From Microcoleus sp. FACHB-68 (GTDB lineage: Bacteria; Cyanobacteriota; Cyanobacteriia; Cyanobacteriales; Oscillatoriaceae): a stretch of 64,000 nucleotides of DNA. Within the stretch, counting starts at the first letter, position 1, and the number at the start of each line of letters is the position of its first letter. The translations under genes and the position numbers were made by a program. Where the stretch lies: positions 158,373 through 222,372 of the forward strand of contig NZ_JACJOT010000002.1 in assembly GCF_014695715.1 (NCBI RefSeq), given 5' to 3'. Under the pieces are notes generated by a model. It saw nothing but the letters and a program-made list of their open reading frames with translations, was not told where the DNA came from and ran no database searches. Positions 39,086 to 47,845 of the stretch are shown piece by piece.

Positions 39086-40642
39086 ATGGGAAGCGCCCGC
39101 GCAACGTTCAGCAAGTCCCGTGTGATTATCGTCGGTGCCGGCATTGGGGGTTTGACAGCCGGCGCACTGCTAGCCAAGCGAGGCTATTCAGTGCTGATTT
39201 TAGACCAAGCGATTGTACCGGGCGGATGCGCTTCCACCTTTAAGCGGCGCGGCTTTACGTTTGATGTGGGCGCGACTCAGGTTGCCGGTTTAGAACCGGG
39301 TGGCATTCATCACCGCATTTTTTCAGAATTAGAGGTTGAAGTGCCGGCGGCGATTCCCTGCGATCCGGCTTGTGCAGTATTTTTACCAGGGGAAACCGAA
39401 CCGATTAAGGTTTGGCGCGATCCAGAAAAATGGAAAGCGGAACGCAATCGGCAGTTTCCCGGCAGCGAACCCTTATGGCAGCTATTTGCAACGTTATTCC
39501 GCGCTAGCTGGGCATTTCAAGCCCGTGAGCCGGTTTTGCCCCCCCGTAACCTCTGGGATTTGTGGCAGCTAGCCAAAGCAGTGCGTCTGGATACGTTGAT
39601 CACGGTTCCGTTTACGTTATGGACGGTGGGGGATGCGCTGCGCTTTTATGGATTAGCGGATAACCTGCGCCTCAGAACATTTTTAGATTTACAACTGAAG
39701 CTTTATTCCCAAGTCGATGCAGAGGAAACCGCATTACTTTATGCGGCAACCGCTTTAAGCGTTTCTCAAGAACCTCAAGGTTTGTATCACCTGAAAGGCA
39801 GTATGCAGGTGTTAAGCGATCGCTTGGTGGAAGCCCTGGAAAAGTACGGTGGTAAGCTGTTGATGCGCCACACGGTTGAACAGATTCATGTAGAAAGTTC
39901 AGGCGTTTCAGGTGTTGCGATTCGCAATCAAAAAACAGGAGAAGTTTGGACAGAACCGGCTGATCTGGTTGTGGCAAATGTGCCGGTACAAAATCTAGTG
40001 AAATTGTTGCACTCTGAGAAAGGGCAAATAGAGAATAAAGAACAGCGAATGCCGGCAGTTAACATCCCTGGCTACCGCAATCGCGTGGAAAAACTGCCAC
40101 CGGCATCGGGTGCGTTTGTAGTGTATTTAGGCGTAAAAGATAGCGCAATTCCTTCTGGATGCCCTCCACACTTGCAATTTCTCTACGATTATGATGGCGA
40201 AATTGGGGAGAATAATTCTTTATTTGTCTCAGTCAGTCATCCTGGGGATGGACGTGCGCCGGCAGGTTGTGCCACGATTACAGCTTCTTCGTTTACGGAT
40301 ACGCGAATTTGGTCGAATTCTACCGATTATGAAGCGCTGAAAGAACGTTACACAGAGGCAGCGATCGCACGTCTTCGCTCATATTTCAACCTGACGTCGG
40401 CAACCATTGTTTATCAAGAAGCTGCGACGCCGCGCACATTTGAGCGGTTTACAGGGCGTGATCGCGGCGTTGTTGGCGGAATTGGTCAGCGAGTGCCGAC
40501 TTTTGGCCCATTTGGGTTTGCAACTCGGACGCCGGTGAAGCATCTTTGGCTGGTGGGAGATTCAACACATCCAGGGGAAGGGACTGCCGGTGTCAGTTAT
40601 TCGGCACTTACAGCAGTCCGGCAATTAGTAAACACACGGTGA
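39086..40642 (+). CDS. crtD: Carotenoid C-3',4' desaturase CrtD, 3' end in IS sequence
   Basis: This 518-residue FAD enzyme introduces the C-3',4' double bond in the synthesis of myxol-type carotenoids. Features are the dinucleotide motif IIVGAGIGGLTAGALLAKRG (about 14-33), VPGGCASTFKRRGFTFDVGATQVAG, and the C-terminal LWLVGDSTHPGEGTAGVSYSAL. The sequence matches the cyanobacterial CrtD group better than the isomerase CrtH. The last codons (VNTR, stop at 40640-40642) lie in sequence shared with the IS982-type element at 62029-62640, so the native C-terminus may have been replaced by a few IS-encoded residues. The FAD site is intact, so activity is likely kept. Confidence 0.88.
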   Translation: MGSARATFSKSRVIIVGAGIGGLTAGALLAKRGYSVLILDQAIVPGGCASTFKRRGFTFDVGATQVAGLEPGGIHHRIFSELEVEVPAAIPCDPACAVFLPGETEPIKVWRDPEKWKAERNRQFPGSEPLWQLFATLFRASWAFQAREPVLPPRNLWDLWQLAKAVRLDTLITVPFTLWTVGDALRFYGLADNLRLRTFLDLQLKLYSQVDAEETALLYAATALSVSQEPQGLYHLKGSMQVLSDRLVEALEKYGGKLLMRHTVEQIHVESSGVSGVAIRNQKTGEVWTEPADLVVANVPVQNLVKLLHSEKGQIENKEQRMPAVNIPGYRNRVEKLPPASGAFVVYLGVKDSAIPSGCPPHLQFLYDYDGEIGENNSLFVSVSHPGDGRAPAGCATITASSFTDTRIWSNSTDYEALKERYTEAAIARLRSYFNLTSATIVYQEAATPRTFERFTGRDRGVVGGIGQRVPTFGPFGFATRTPVKHLWLVGDSTHPGEGTAGVSYSALTAVRQLVNTR

Positions 40643-41003
40643 CCAGTAATGCGACGATTGTGACAAACCTTGAGCCTAGTGGCATCGATGAAACTGATTC
40701 CCCTGCAATCACCAGTACAGGCAGACTTGCTTGAGGTAGTAATCCTTGAAATCGCGGTAGCGCTGCGGGTGGAAGGCCACTAGAATCGTGATGATTTCAC
40801 TGGGCAACAGACAACGAGCGCCTTGGCGTTTTTGTCCCTCCTTATCTTGCAAGGATTTTTGCCTCTGGGGTTCAAAGTGGCAGCACTAATGGTCGATGTC
40901 AGAGAAAAGTTCTTCTAAACTCGGCATGGCCGGCGCTGGCTGAATCATCTTTAACATATTTGAGCTTACACAGCTCCTCCTGTTCTTATCCCGAACTCAG
41001 GTT
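40627..41003 (-). mobile_element. Truncated copy of defective IS982-type element
   Basis: This 377-bp segment matches, in reverse complement and near-identically, bases 62029 to about 62403 of the second copy. It keeps the terminal repeat end (AACCTGAGTTCGGG, read on the minus strand from 41003) and the start of the transposase-like frame. It carries the same internal deletion and the same in-frame TAG as the other copy, but lacks the far end. Its inner boundary coincides with the last codons of crtD. It encodes no working transposase. Confidence 0.88.
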
Positions 41004-41169
41004 AGCTATATCAAGAAGAAAAAACCCTTGTTCGTTACCTATAGATGATGTTAAAGATAATTTTTTTAAGGAAATCTTAGGCTCTCCAGCCAAGCGGAGA
41101 GCCAAGCTTTTCATAAATTAAAAAACAAATTATTGGATGAAATTAAGACTGCTAATTGCGTATACTAGC
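41004..41169. other. Spacer between IS remnant and merR
   Basis: No gene is seen. It contains the MerR-type promoter at 41074-41105, directed away from merR and into the IS remnant. Confidence 0.5.
41074..41105 (-). promoter_or_regulatory. MerR-type promoter downstream of merR (P1)
   Basis: On the minus strand TTGGCT (41105-41100) and TAAGAT (41079-41074) are separated by 20 bp. A perfect 8-bp dyad (GGCTCTCC ... GGAGAGCC, 80-87 and 96-103) lies in that spacer. An over-long 19-20 bp spacer with a dyad inside is the hallmark of MerR-controlled promoters. The dyad could also be read as a terminator stem for merR, but the T-run expected after it is weak. Confidence 0.6.
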
Positions 41170-41583
41170 TTAATTTCGTTCAATATTTGGGCAAATGGTT
41201 GCTTCGGATGTTTGAGGTATTGTTTCCCAATCTGAAAGAAGTCCTGTTAATTCCAGTTTTAAGAGCTGTAACTGTTGAATTTGTTTTTCAATTTCTAAAA
41301 GCTTGTCTTCCAGTTTCGATTGGACGTGATCACAAGGTAACTCTCCATGATCGTGAACCTCCAGAAATTCTTTTATTTCCGACAGGCTCATTCCCAAGGT
41401 TTGGGCGCGTTTAATAAAGCTCAATCGAGCCAAAACATCTGAATCAAATAATCTAAATCCACCTTCAGTTCTCCCAGATGCCTTGAGTAATCCCAGTTCT
41501 TCATAGTAGCGAATGGTTTTAATGGGTACACCGCTTTTCTTAGCCACTACACCAATTTGGTTTGGTTTTTCTTGGATTAGCAT
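41170..41583 (-). CDS. MerR-family metal-type regulator
   Basis: This is a 137-residue MerR protein. The N-terminal winged HTH (IGVVAKKSGVPIKTIRYYEELGLLKASGRTE) and the beta-wing (FRLFD) are typical. A dimerisation helix of about 40 residues follows. It has a Cys at the start of that helix (LPCDHVQSKLEDKL) and another near the C-terminus (ATICPNIERN). This is the placement of metal-binding Cys in ZntR, PbrR and CueR-like sensors. The metal is unknown. No transporter or chaperone gene is adjacent; see the MerR-type promoters at 41074 and 41836. Confidence 0.9.
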   Translation of the reverse strand: MLIQEKPNQIGVVAKKSGVPIKTIRYYEELGLLKASGRTEGGFRLFDSDVLARLSFIKRAQTLGMSLSEIKEFLEVHDHGELPCDHVQSKLEDKLLEIEKQIQQLQLLKLELTGLLSDWETIPQTSEATICPNIERN

Positions 41584-42068
41584 ATTTAACTCCTTTGCTA
41601 ATAAGCCAGGTATGTTTGGCGGAATTCTAATTTTTAATGATTTGAGTGAGGTTGTCCTTGCGAATTAGAGCTACTCAAGAGTAATCAATTCCTATACCCT
41701 TTTTCTGCTACTGCTGGATCTAGCCGTTGTCTATCAGCGCTAATTTGTCTGAACTGCCAATGACTAACAGAGCAATCCTCACTAGAAGCCGGTTGATTTG
41801 AGTGACGAATCTGCTCAACTGTTTGATCTCCATCTATTCTAAACTCTCCACTCCACTGGAGAGGCAAGATCCTCGGCGATATTATATTAAATCCGGTTGA
41901 TTCAGACTTCTTTTTGAGGCGCGAAACCTTGAGCCGACAAAGGTTAATGAGTCGCTAATCATCACCGGCTTCTGGCTTGACAGGGGCTTCTGCTTGTCCA
42001 TCAGCTCCCGTTGGGTTCGCTGCCCTGACTCTCCATTTCACTTCGCCCACCGGCTGGTTGTTTAAGTT
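41584..42068. other. Region upstream of merR with promoter and broken small frame
   Basis: It holds the MerR-type promoter at 41836-41867. Between that promoter and merR runs a hydrophilic open frame (41685 to about 41830, e.g. SVSHWQFRQISADRQRLDP) without a start codon downstream of the expected transcription start. It may be a decayed gene. The rest shows nothing recognisable. Confidence 0.45.
41836..41867 (-). promoter_or_regulatory. MerR-type promoter upstream of merR (P2)
   Basis: On the minus strand TTGCCT (41867-41862) and TAGAAT (41841-41836) are separated by 20 bp. The spacer carries a dyad with CTCTCCA and TGGAGAG arms (41844-41850 and 41857-41863). It reads toward merR, 253 bp away, so it may serve for autoregulation. 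The left half-site (TTGnCTCTCC) is shared with the promoters at 41074 and 62815. Confidence 0.65.
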
Positions 42069-42965
42069 CTACGAAGAAAGAAGTTGCTGAATCATGCGAT
42101 TTGCTTGGGATTCATAACTGCCTCCAAACAAATTGAAGTGATTTAAAACGTGATAAAGGTTATAAAGTGTTTTTCTCTGGGAGTAGCCGGCATCCAGCGG
42201 CCAAACCTCGTTATAACCGCGATAAAACGCAGCAGGAAAGCCCCCGAAAAGTTCTGTCATTGCAATATCAACTTCGCGGTCACCAAAATAAGTTGCAGGG
42301 TCAAATATTACTGGCTCGCCGGCTGAAGTACAAGAAGCATTTCCTCCCCATAAATCGCCGTGAACTAGGGAAGGTTTCGGTTGATAGCCGGCAAGTAATT
42401 CTGGAATTACTTCTAACAAGCGCTCTCCCTGGCTAAACTGTCCGCCGCGACGTTTTGCCAGCTTTAATTGATAGCCGATGCGGTGTTTTGTCCAAAATTC
42501 TGCCCAGTTTGCTGTCCAAGTATTAATCTGTGTTGTTGAGCCAATTGTATTATTAATTTCCCAACCAAATTCACCGATTGCTGGATGAGCAGGATATCCA
42601 TCTGGGGGATTCCAGCGGTGCATTGCTGCTAGCTTGCGCCCCATTTCTTCCGAAGCGCGTTCACCGCCACGTCCTCCCAAATCCAGCCACTCTAACACTA
42701 AATAGGCAGAATCTCCTTCTGTGCCCCAGCAAATTGGGCGAGGGACGCGAATGGTGTGAGTATCCCACATTTGTTGCACTCCCTGCGCTTCTGCCTCGAA
42801 CATGGCAAGATCAGTGGCGCGGTTGAGTTTAATAAAGTAGGTGCGATTATTAGATGAAATTGCATAGCCTTGATTAATACAGCCGCCACTGACTGATCGC
42901 CGGTTATTGATGTGAAATTTTTCTACGGTGACGTCGGAGATATGTGCTGCAATTTTATCCCACAT
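42069..42965 (-). CDS. Fructosamine/ketosamine kinase family protein
   Basis: This 298-residue kinase-like protein phosphorylates sugar-modified amines, starting their removal from glycated proteins. It has the aminoglycoside-phosphotransferase-like fold with the catalytic loop LVHGDLWGGN (about residues 200-209), the metal-binding DPATYFGDREVD (about 220-231) and an N-terminal nucleotide-binding lobe (SVSGGCINQGYAI; YFIKLN). Bacterial members usually act on ribulosamines or erythrulosamines. It stands upstream of the repeat pair that separates it from leuB. Confidence 0.9.
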   Translation of the reverse strand: MWDKIAAHISDVTVEKFHINNRRSVSGGCINQGYAISSNNRTYFIKLNRATDLAMFEAEAQGVQQMWDTHTIRVPRPICWGTEGDSAYLVLEWLDLGGRGGERASEEMGRKLAAMHRWNPPDGYPAHPAIGEFGWEINNTIGSTTQINTWTANWAEFWTKHRIGYQLKLAKRRGGQFSQGERLLEVIPELLAGYQPKPSLVHGDLWGGNASCTSAGEPVIFDPATYFGDREVDIAMTELFGGFPAAFYRGYNEVWPLDAGYSQRKTLYNLYHVLNHFNLFGGSYESQANRMIQQLLSS

Positions 42966-42991
42966 GGTTAGTATTTAATTAATTTGATTTT

Positions 42992-43086
42992 TAACCGCAG
43001 ATAAACGCAGATAAGCGCAGATATCTGTCTATGCCTAACGGCACGCTGCGCTATTATCTGTGTTTATCTGTGTGCATCTGTGGTTC
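42992..43086. repeat. Inverted pair of CGCAGAT/CACAGAT repeats
   Basis: Units of CGCAGATAAACGCAGAT type at 42992-43023 face their reverse complements (ATCTGTGTTTATCTGTGTGC) at 43052-43086. The transcript could fold into a stem of about 30 bp with mismatches. It is the same repeat family as at 13196-13297. Confidence 0.85.
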
Positions 43087-43088
43087 CT

Positions 43089-44183
43089 TTATTTTTTATC
43101 TTGCTCTAACGCCTCAAGCAAGGCATCACCCATTGCGCGGCAACCCACCGGCTTCATTCCTTCTGACATGATATCGCCGGTGCGATAACCGGCATCTAAA
43201 ACTTGCAAGACTGCTTGCTCAATTTTATCTGCAGCAGCCGGCTGATTTAAACCATAGCGAAGCATCATTGCCGCACTCAAAACTTGAGCAATTGGATTGG
43301 CTTTATCTTGGCCGGCAATATCAGGTGCAGAACCATGAACCGGCTCAAATACTCCAGGGCCAGATGCGCCTAAACTAGCAGAAGGTAGCATTCCAATACT
43401 GCCGGTGAGCATGGCGGCAGCGTCGGAGAGAATATCACCAAAAAGGTTGCCGGTGACAATCGTATCAAACTGTTTTGGCCAGCGCAGCAACTGCATGGCG
43501 GCGTTGTCTACATAAAGATGAGATAACTCAACATCGGCATATTCTTTAGACAGTTCAATGATGTGATCTCGCCATAATTGCGACACATCTAAAACATTCG
43601 CTTTATCAACTGAACACAGTTTACTTCCGCGCTTGCGTGCAGTTTCAAATGCCACTCGCCCAATGCGGTCAATTTCTGACTCGGTGTAAGCCATTGTATT
43701 GACGCCACGCTTTTCGCCGGTTTCAGTTTCAAAAATGCCTCTGGGTTTGCCAAAGTAAATGCCGCCGGTCAGTTCTCGCACCACCATAATATCGACCCCT
43801 TCGACAACTTCGCGTTTCAACGAAGAGGCGTCAATCAGTTGCGGTAAAATTTTTGCCGGTCGCAAATTAGCAAATAATTCTAAGCCGGCACGAAGTCCTA
43901 ATAATCCGGTTTCTGGCCGCTGGTGGCGAGGTAAATTATCCCACTTGTAACCTCCAATTGCTGCTAGCAGTACCGCCTCGCTGTTGCGACAAATCTGCAA
44001 AGTTTCATCGGGAAGGGGGCTGCCGGTGGCATCAATTGCCGCACCGCCAACAAGCGCTTCTTGAAATTCAAAGCTGAGGTCGAGTTGTTGGCCAACCAGT
44101 TTAAGGACATCTACCGCGACTGCCATAATTTCAGGGCCAATGCCATCGCCGGGTAACAGAGTAATGCGGTAGTGCTGGGTCAT
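43089..44183 (-). CDS. leuB: 3-Isopropylmalate dehydrogenase
   Basis: LeuB oxidises and decarboxylates 3-isopropylmalate with NAD+ in leucine synthesis. The 364-residue protein has [14 protein letters not shown] at the N-terminus and [14 protein letters not shown] with the substrate-binding residues. It also has the catalytic Lys region ([14 protein letters not shown]), the metal-site loop [13 protein letters not shown] and the NAD-binding [11 protein letters not shown]. It is divergent from the Usp gene, with about 93 bp between starts. No other leu genes are in the window. Confidence 0.97.
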   Translation of the reverse strand: MTQHYRITLLPGDGIGPEIMAVAVDVLKLVGQQLDLSFEFQEALVGGAAIDATGSPLPDETLQICRNSEAVLLAAIGGYKWDNLPRHQRPETGLLGLRAGLELFANLRPAKILPQLIDASSLKREVVEGVDIMVVRELTGGIYFGKPRGIFETETGEKRGVNTMAYTESEIDRIGRVAFETARKRGSKLCSVDKANVLDVSQLWRDHIIELSKEYADVELSHLYVDNAAMQLLRWPKQFDTIVTGNLFGDILSDAAAMLTGSIGMLPSASLGASGPGVFEPVHGSAPDIAGQDKANPIAQVLSAAMMLRYGLNQPAAADKIEQAVLQVLDAGYRTGDIMSEGMKPVGCRAMGDALLEALEQDKK

Positions 44184-44276
44184 AGTTCTACAGAAATTCT
44201 TGCAAGCTATTTATCATACCTGGGAAATGTCCCCAAAAAACAGTTGAATAGAAGAATATCTCAAGGAAATAAGACG

Positions 44277-44756
44277 ATGGAGTTCCAAAGAATCCTGGTA
44301 GCAATTGACCGTTCCACTCAAGCAGATGCAGTTTTTCAGAAAGCGCTGCTTTTAGCGAAAAGAGAGCGAGCTTATTTAAAAGTGTTTCACTGCATACCTG
44401 TGCCACCCGTGCCAATTGCGTCCCGCATGGATCTTTATGGAGAGGGGTTAAACGGTGCTGCACAAAAACAACAGGAGAGACTGCAACAAGAAGTTGTAGA
44501 AGTAGAAGCCTGGTTGCAGACTTATCTCCAGCAGGCGCTAGCGCTGGGAGTAGAGGCGCAATTAGAGTATCAACTAGGGGATGCTGGGTTTTGGATTCGT
44601 GAGATTGCTGTTAGTTGGGACGCGGATTTAGTGGTGATAGGCCGGCGCGGACGATCTAAACTGGCTGAACTGGTGCTGGGAAGTGTGAGCAATTATGTGG
44701 TTCATCATACGCACTGTTCTGTGATGATCGTGCGTGGGACAGAAGTTGCCGGTTGA
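44277..44756 (+). CDS. Universal stress protein (UspA family)
   Basis: This is a 159-residue single-domain Usp. It has the N-terminal ILVAIDRS strand with the ATP-contacting Asp, and the C-terminal ATP loop GRRGRSKLAELVLGSVS (Gly-x2-Gly-x9-Gly-Ser), so it is probably an ATP-binding type. The start at 44277 is chosen because AAGGAAA lies about 10 bases upstream and the family begins here. An in-frame start at 44172 would overlap leuB and add 35 unrelated residues. Confidence 0.9.
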   Translation: MEFQRILVAIDRSTQADAVFQKALLLAKRERAYLKVFHCIPVPPVPIASRMDLYGEGLNGAAQKQQERLQQEVVEVEAWLQTYLQQALALGVEAQLEYQLGDAGFWIREIAVSWDADLVVIGRRGRSKLAELVLGSVSNYVVHHTHCSVMIVRGTEVAG

Positions 44757-44920
44757 AAAACAATACAATCTCGCTGGCGAATAGAAGGGGACAGATGAAG
44801 GCACAGAATACAGAATCTGGAGGCGTCGTTACAATTTCCGTAAACCTACTGACGAATGCTGTAGGTAGAGGCTAGGCTAGGCAAAACCAAGCCATCTCAA
44901 CTGTCCAAACCTCTGCAGCT

Positions 44921-45871
44921 ATGGCAAAAGAACTCGCAATTGATACGCGCGGACTGACTAAGCAATTTGACCGGCACATTGCTGTCAACGATGTGGATCT
45001 ACAAGTCGCAACGGGTGAAGTTTACGGATTGATTGGCCCGAATGGTGCGGGAAAAACCACGCTGATTCGGATGCTGGCAACCGCAGAAGAACCAACCACC
45101 GGCGAAATTTATCTCAGTGGCGAACGTTTAATCAGGGATCGTAGTAACTCTAATCTGAAGCGCCGGCTGGGATATTTACCAGATGATTTTCCGCTTTATG
45201 ACGATTTGGTTGTCTGGGACTATCTCGACTATTTTGCGCGGCTTTATCACCTCAAAGAACCCCATCGCAGTCAGCGCCTTTATGAAGTGTTGGAACTGGC
45301 GCAGTTAACGAATAAGCGCAACAGCCAGATATCGACGCTTTCCAGGGGGATGAAACAGCGCCTCAGCCTTGCGAGAACGATTATTCATGAACCGATTTTG
45401 TTGTTACTCGATGAGCCGGTTTCTGGTTTAGATCCGCTCGCACGGATGCAGTTTCGTGAAATTATTAAGACGTTGCGGGAAGCGGGGATGACAATTGTAA
45501 TTTCATCTCATGTTCTGAGCGATTTGGCGGAACTTTGTACCTCAGTAGGCATCATGGAATTGGGTTACTTGGTGGAAAGTGCATCGCTAGAAGAACTGTA
45601 CAAGCGTCTCAGCCGGCAACAAATTTTGATGTCAACTTTGGGTAATTTAGATAGTTTACAGGCTGAACTGAAAAATCACCCTAAAGTTGAAGGGTGGGAA
45701 GTTGTTACCGGCACAACAAATTTGCGGGTTCATTTTTCAGGAAATCCCGAAGAAAGCGCCACCTTACTGAGATCCCTTGTGGAAGCCGGTGTTCCGCTTT
45801 CAGAATTTCACTGTACCCAAGAAGACTTAGAAACAATTTTCCTCAAGATGGGGCATCAACAAGCGTCTTAA
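44921..45871 (+). CDS. ABC transporter ATP-binding protein
   Basis: This 316-residue ATPase has a Walker A GPNGAGKTT (about residues 39-47), the signature LSRGMKQRLSLA (about 140-151) and a Walker B ILLLLDEPVSGLD. The C-terminal 90 residues form the DUF4162-like extension seen in drug/antibiotic-type exporters of the DrrA/CcmA class. It is the first gene of a three-part operon whose permease genes follow at 78 bp. Cargo is unknown. Confidence 0.92.
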   Translation: MAKELAIDTRGLTKQFDRHIAVNDVDLQVATGEVYGLIGPNGAGKTTLIRMLATAEEPTTGEIYLSGERLIRDRSNSNLKRRLGYLPDDFPLYDDLVVWDYLDYFARLYHLKEPHRSQRLYEVLELAQLTNKRNSQISTLSRGMKQRLSLARTIIHEPILLLLDEPVSGLDPLARMQFREIIKTLREAGMTIVISSHVLSDLAELCTSVGIMELGYLVESASLEELYKRLSRQQILMSTLGNLDSLQAELKNHPKVEGWEVVTGTTNLRVHFSGNPEESATLLRSLVEAGVPLSEFHCTQEDLETIFLKMGHQQAS

Positions 45872-45963
45872 TAATTTTAAAGCTTAGATTTTCTAAAAAA
45901 TAATCTGAAGCTTTCGTGTCTCAATCTCCGCTCATCTAATAGCTATATTTGGAGAAATTGATC

Positions 45964-47769
45964 ATGATAATTAACCAGTTAAACTGGCTAAGTGAGGGAA
46001 ACCCCCAGATATTTCGAGAACTCAAAGGCCGGCTTAAACCTCGCAATATTTTGATAGCCGTAGCCATGTCCTTAGTTGGCCAGCTCCTTGTTTTTATGTC
46101 TTTTGCAAGGCAGATTCCGACGGAAACCTATCAGGCTGTTGAAAAATACTGCCGGCTACAGCCAACTTATCAACTTTATCAAAAAGAGTATTACCAAGTC
46201 CAAAACCAAATTTCACCTTATACTCAGGTTCAACCCAAACTCAGCCCGGAAAAAACACAGGAATTGCAAGCAAGATTCAAAGAACTGCAACAACTAATAA
46301 ACGATAAATGCCCAATAGATCAGATTAACTTCCAGCAGTGGTGGGTAGATCAATGGCCCGGCATATTCGTTTGTTTGAGTTTGTTTGCGTCCTTCATCCT
46401 GTTAGGGGTCGGCGCATATATGCTGATTGATGACCTAGCAAAAGAAGACCGTCGCGGCACTCTCAACTTTATCCGTCTTAGCCCCCAATCTTCTCGAAGC
46501 GTATTGATTGGCAAAATGTTGGGCGTGCCGGTTTTACTTTATCTTGCTGCACTTGTAGCCCTTCCGTTCCACGTATGGGCTGGGCTTTCTGCAAGTATTC
46601 CTGCCGGCGAAATATTCAGCTTCTACGCAGTTGTAATGGCTAGCTGTGCCTTTTTCTACAGCGCCGCACTGCTGTTTGGTTTGGGTAGCGCTTGGCTAGG
46701 CGGGTTTCAGTCTTGGTTGGGTGCCGGCACAATTTTAATCTTCTTAATGGTATTTAACCACAGACAGATAGAGCAGAGTCCGTTTGATTGGCTGAATCTG
46801 TTTAATCCCTCTTTTATACTGCCCTATCTCCTGGATCGGACGGGTTCAACTTATTTAAATCTTCCCTTCTCTCACGGGCCGATTCAAAAGTTGGAATGGT
46901 TTTACTTACCTGTGGGCGCAACGGGTGCCGGCATGGGGATTTTCTTACTGCTCAATTACGGTTTATGGACTTACTGGATCGGGCAATCTCTAAGCCGACG
47001 GTTTCGCTCTGATCAAGCTACCCTGCTCAGCAAAAAACAGAGTTATTTGGTAACAGCTTGCTTTACCCTTATGACTTTAGGTTTTGCCCTGCAACCTCCC
47101 AGACAATGGCTATCCTCACAGTTTGTCTCTAATCTCCATGCTCTGCTCATGTTGATGGGACTGCTGTTTATTTGTCTGATTGCAGCTTTATCACCTCAGC
47201 GACAAACTTTGCAAGATTGGGCGCGTTACTTCAAAGATCTGAAGCAGAAAGGGGAAGGCAAAATTAATCATTCAGGTTTGCAAGGTTTAATTTGGGGCGA
47301 AAAGAGTCCGTCAGTTGTGGCAATCACAATTAATTTACTGATCACCGCCACACCAGTTGTTTGCTGGATTCTGCTTTGGTCTGTAGGTTCTGAACACAAA
47401 ATGGAAGCCCTTTCAAGTGTTGCATTGACGCTGAGTTTCATCATTATCTGTGCTTCTATTTTTCAACTCATGCTGTTGATGAAAACTCCGAAGCGGGCAC
47501 TTTGGGCGGCAGGCGTAGCCGGCAGCGCAATTTTCTTGCCGCCGTTCATTTTAAGCGTGCTATCTGTGAATCCCGGATCGCATGGCGGAAGTTTGTGGTT
47601 GCTAACAGCTTTTTCGTGGGGTGCAGTTAAATATGCATCCGAAACGCTTGTTTTTCAAGTGCTTTTGGTTCAGTGGACTTGCTTGGGCTTATTAAATTGG
47701 CAACTGACTAAGCAACTTCGCAAAGCCGGTGAATCTGCCTCAAAAGCGCTGCTAGCAGGAAAAAATTAG
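45964..47769 (+). CDS. ABC transporter permease, long form
   Basis: This 601-residue membrane protein is encoded directly after the ATPase. The N-terminal half has a first helix (about 28-45), a roughly 70-residue extracytoplasmic loop with two Cys, then the segment VGAYMLIDDLAKEDRRGTLNFIRLSPQSSRSVLIGKMLGVP typical of ABC-2 permeases. About 12 hydrophobic segments follow in all. The start is ATG at 45964, with GGAG nine bases before it; the TTG at 45949 is less likely. It is paralogous to the broken gene that follows, with matching ends (LRKAGESASKALL). Confidence 0.85.
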   Translation: MIINQLNWLSEGNPQIFRELKGRLKPRNILIAVAMSLVGQLLVFMSFARQIPTETYQAVEKYCRLQPTYQLYQKEYYQVQNQISPYTQVQPKLSPEKTQELQARFKELQQLINDKCPIDQINFQQWWVDQWPGIFVCLSLFASFILLGVGAYMLIDDLAKEDRRGTLNFIRLSPQSSRSVLIGKMLGVPVLLYLAALVALPFHVWAGLSASIPAGEIFSFYAVVMASCAFFYSAALLFGLGSAWLGGFQSWLGAGTILIFLMVFNHRQIEQSPFDWLNLFNPSFILPYLLDRTGSTYLNLPFSHGPIQKLEWFYLPVGATGAGMGIFLLLNYGLWTYWIGQSLSRRFRSDQATLLSKKQSYLVTACFTLMTLGFALQPPRQWLSSQFVSNLHALLMLMGLLFICLIAALSPQRQTLQDWARYFKDLKQKGEGKINHSGLQGLIWGEKSPSVVAITINLLITATPVVCWILLWSVGSEHKMEALSSVALTLSFIIICASIFQLMLLMKTPKRALWAAGVAGSAIFLPPFILSVLSVNPGSHGGSLWLLTAFSWGAVKYASETLVFQVLLVQWTCLGLLNWQLTKQLRKAGESASKALLAGKN

Positions 47770-47845
47770 AAGTCAATTATCGATCACTTGTCTGAGGGGT
47801 GGGAAACAATCATCCCACCCTATTTTTTTATTCAGGAAAACTACC

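Noticed and set aside
41080..41103. Dyad after merR read as a terminator
   Set aside because: It fits better as a MerR operator, because -35 and -10 hexamers flank it with 20-bp spacing; a terminator role cannot be fully excluded.
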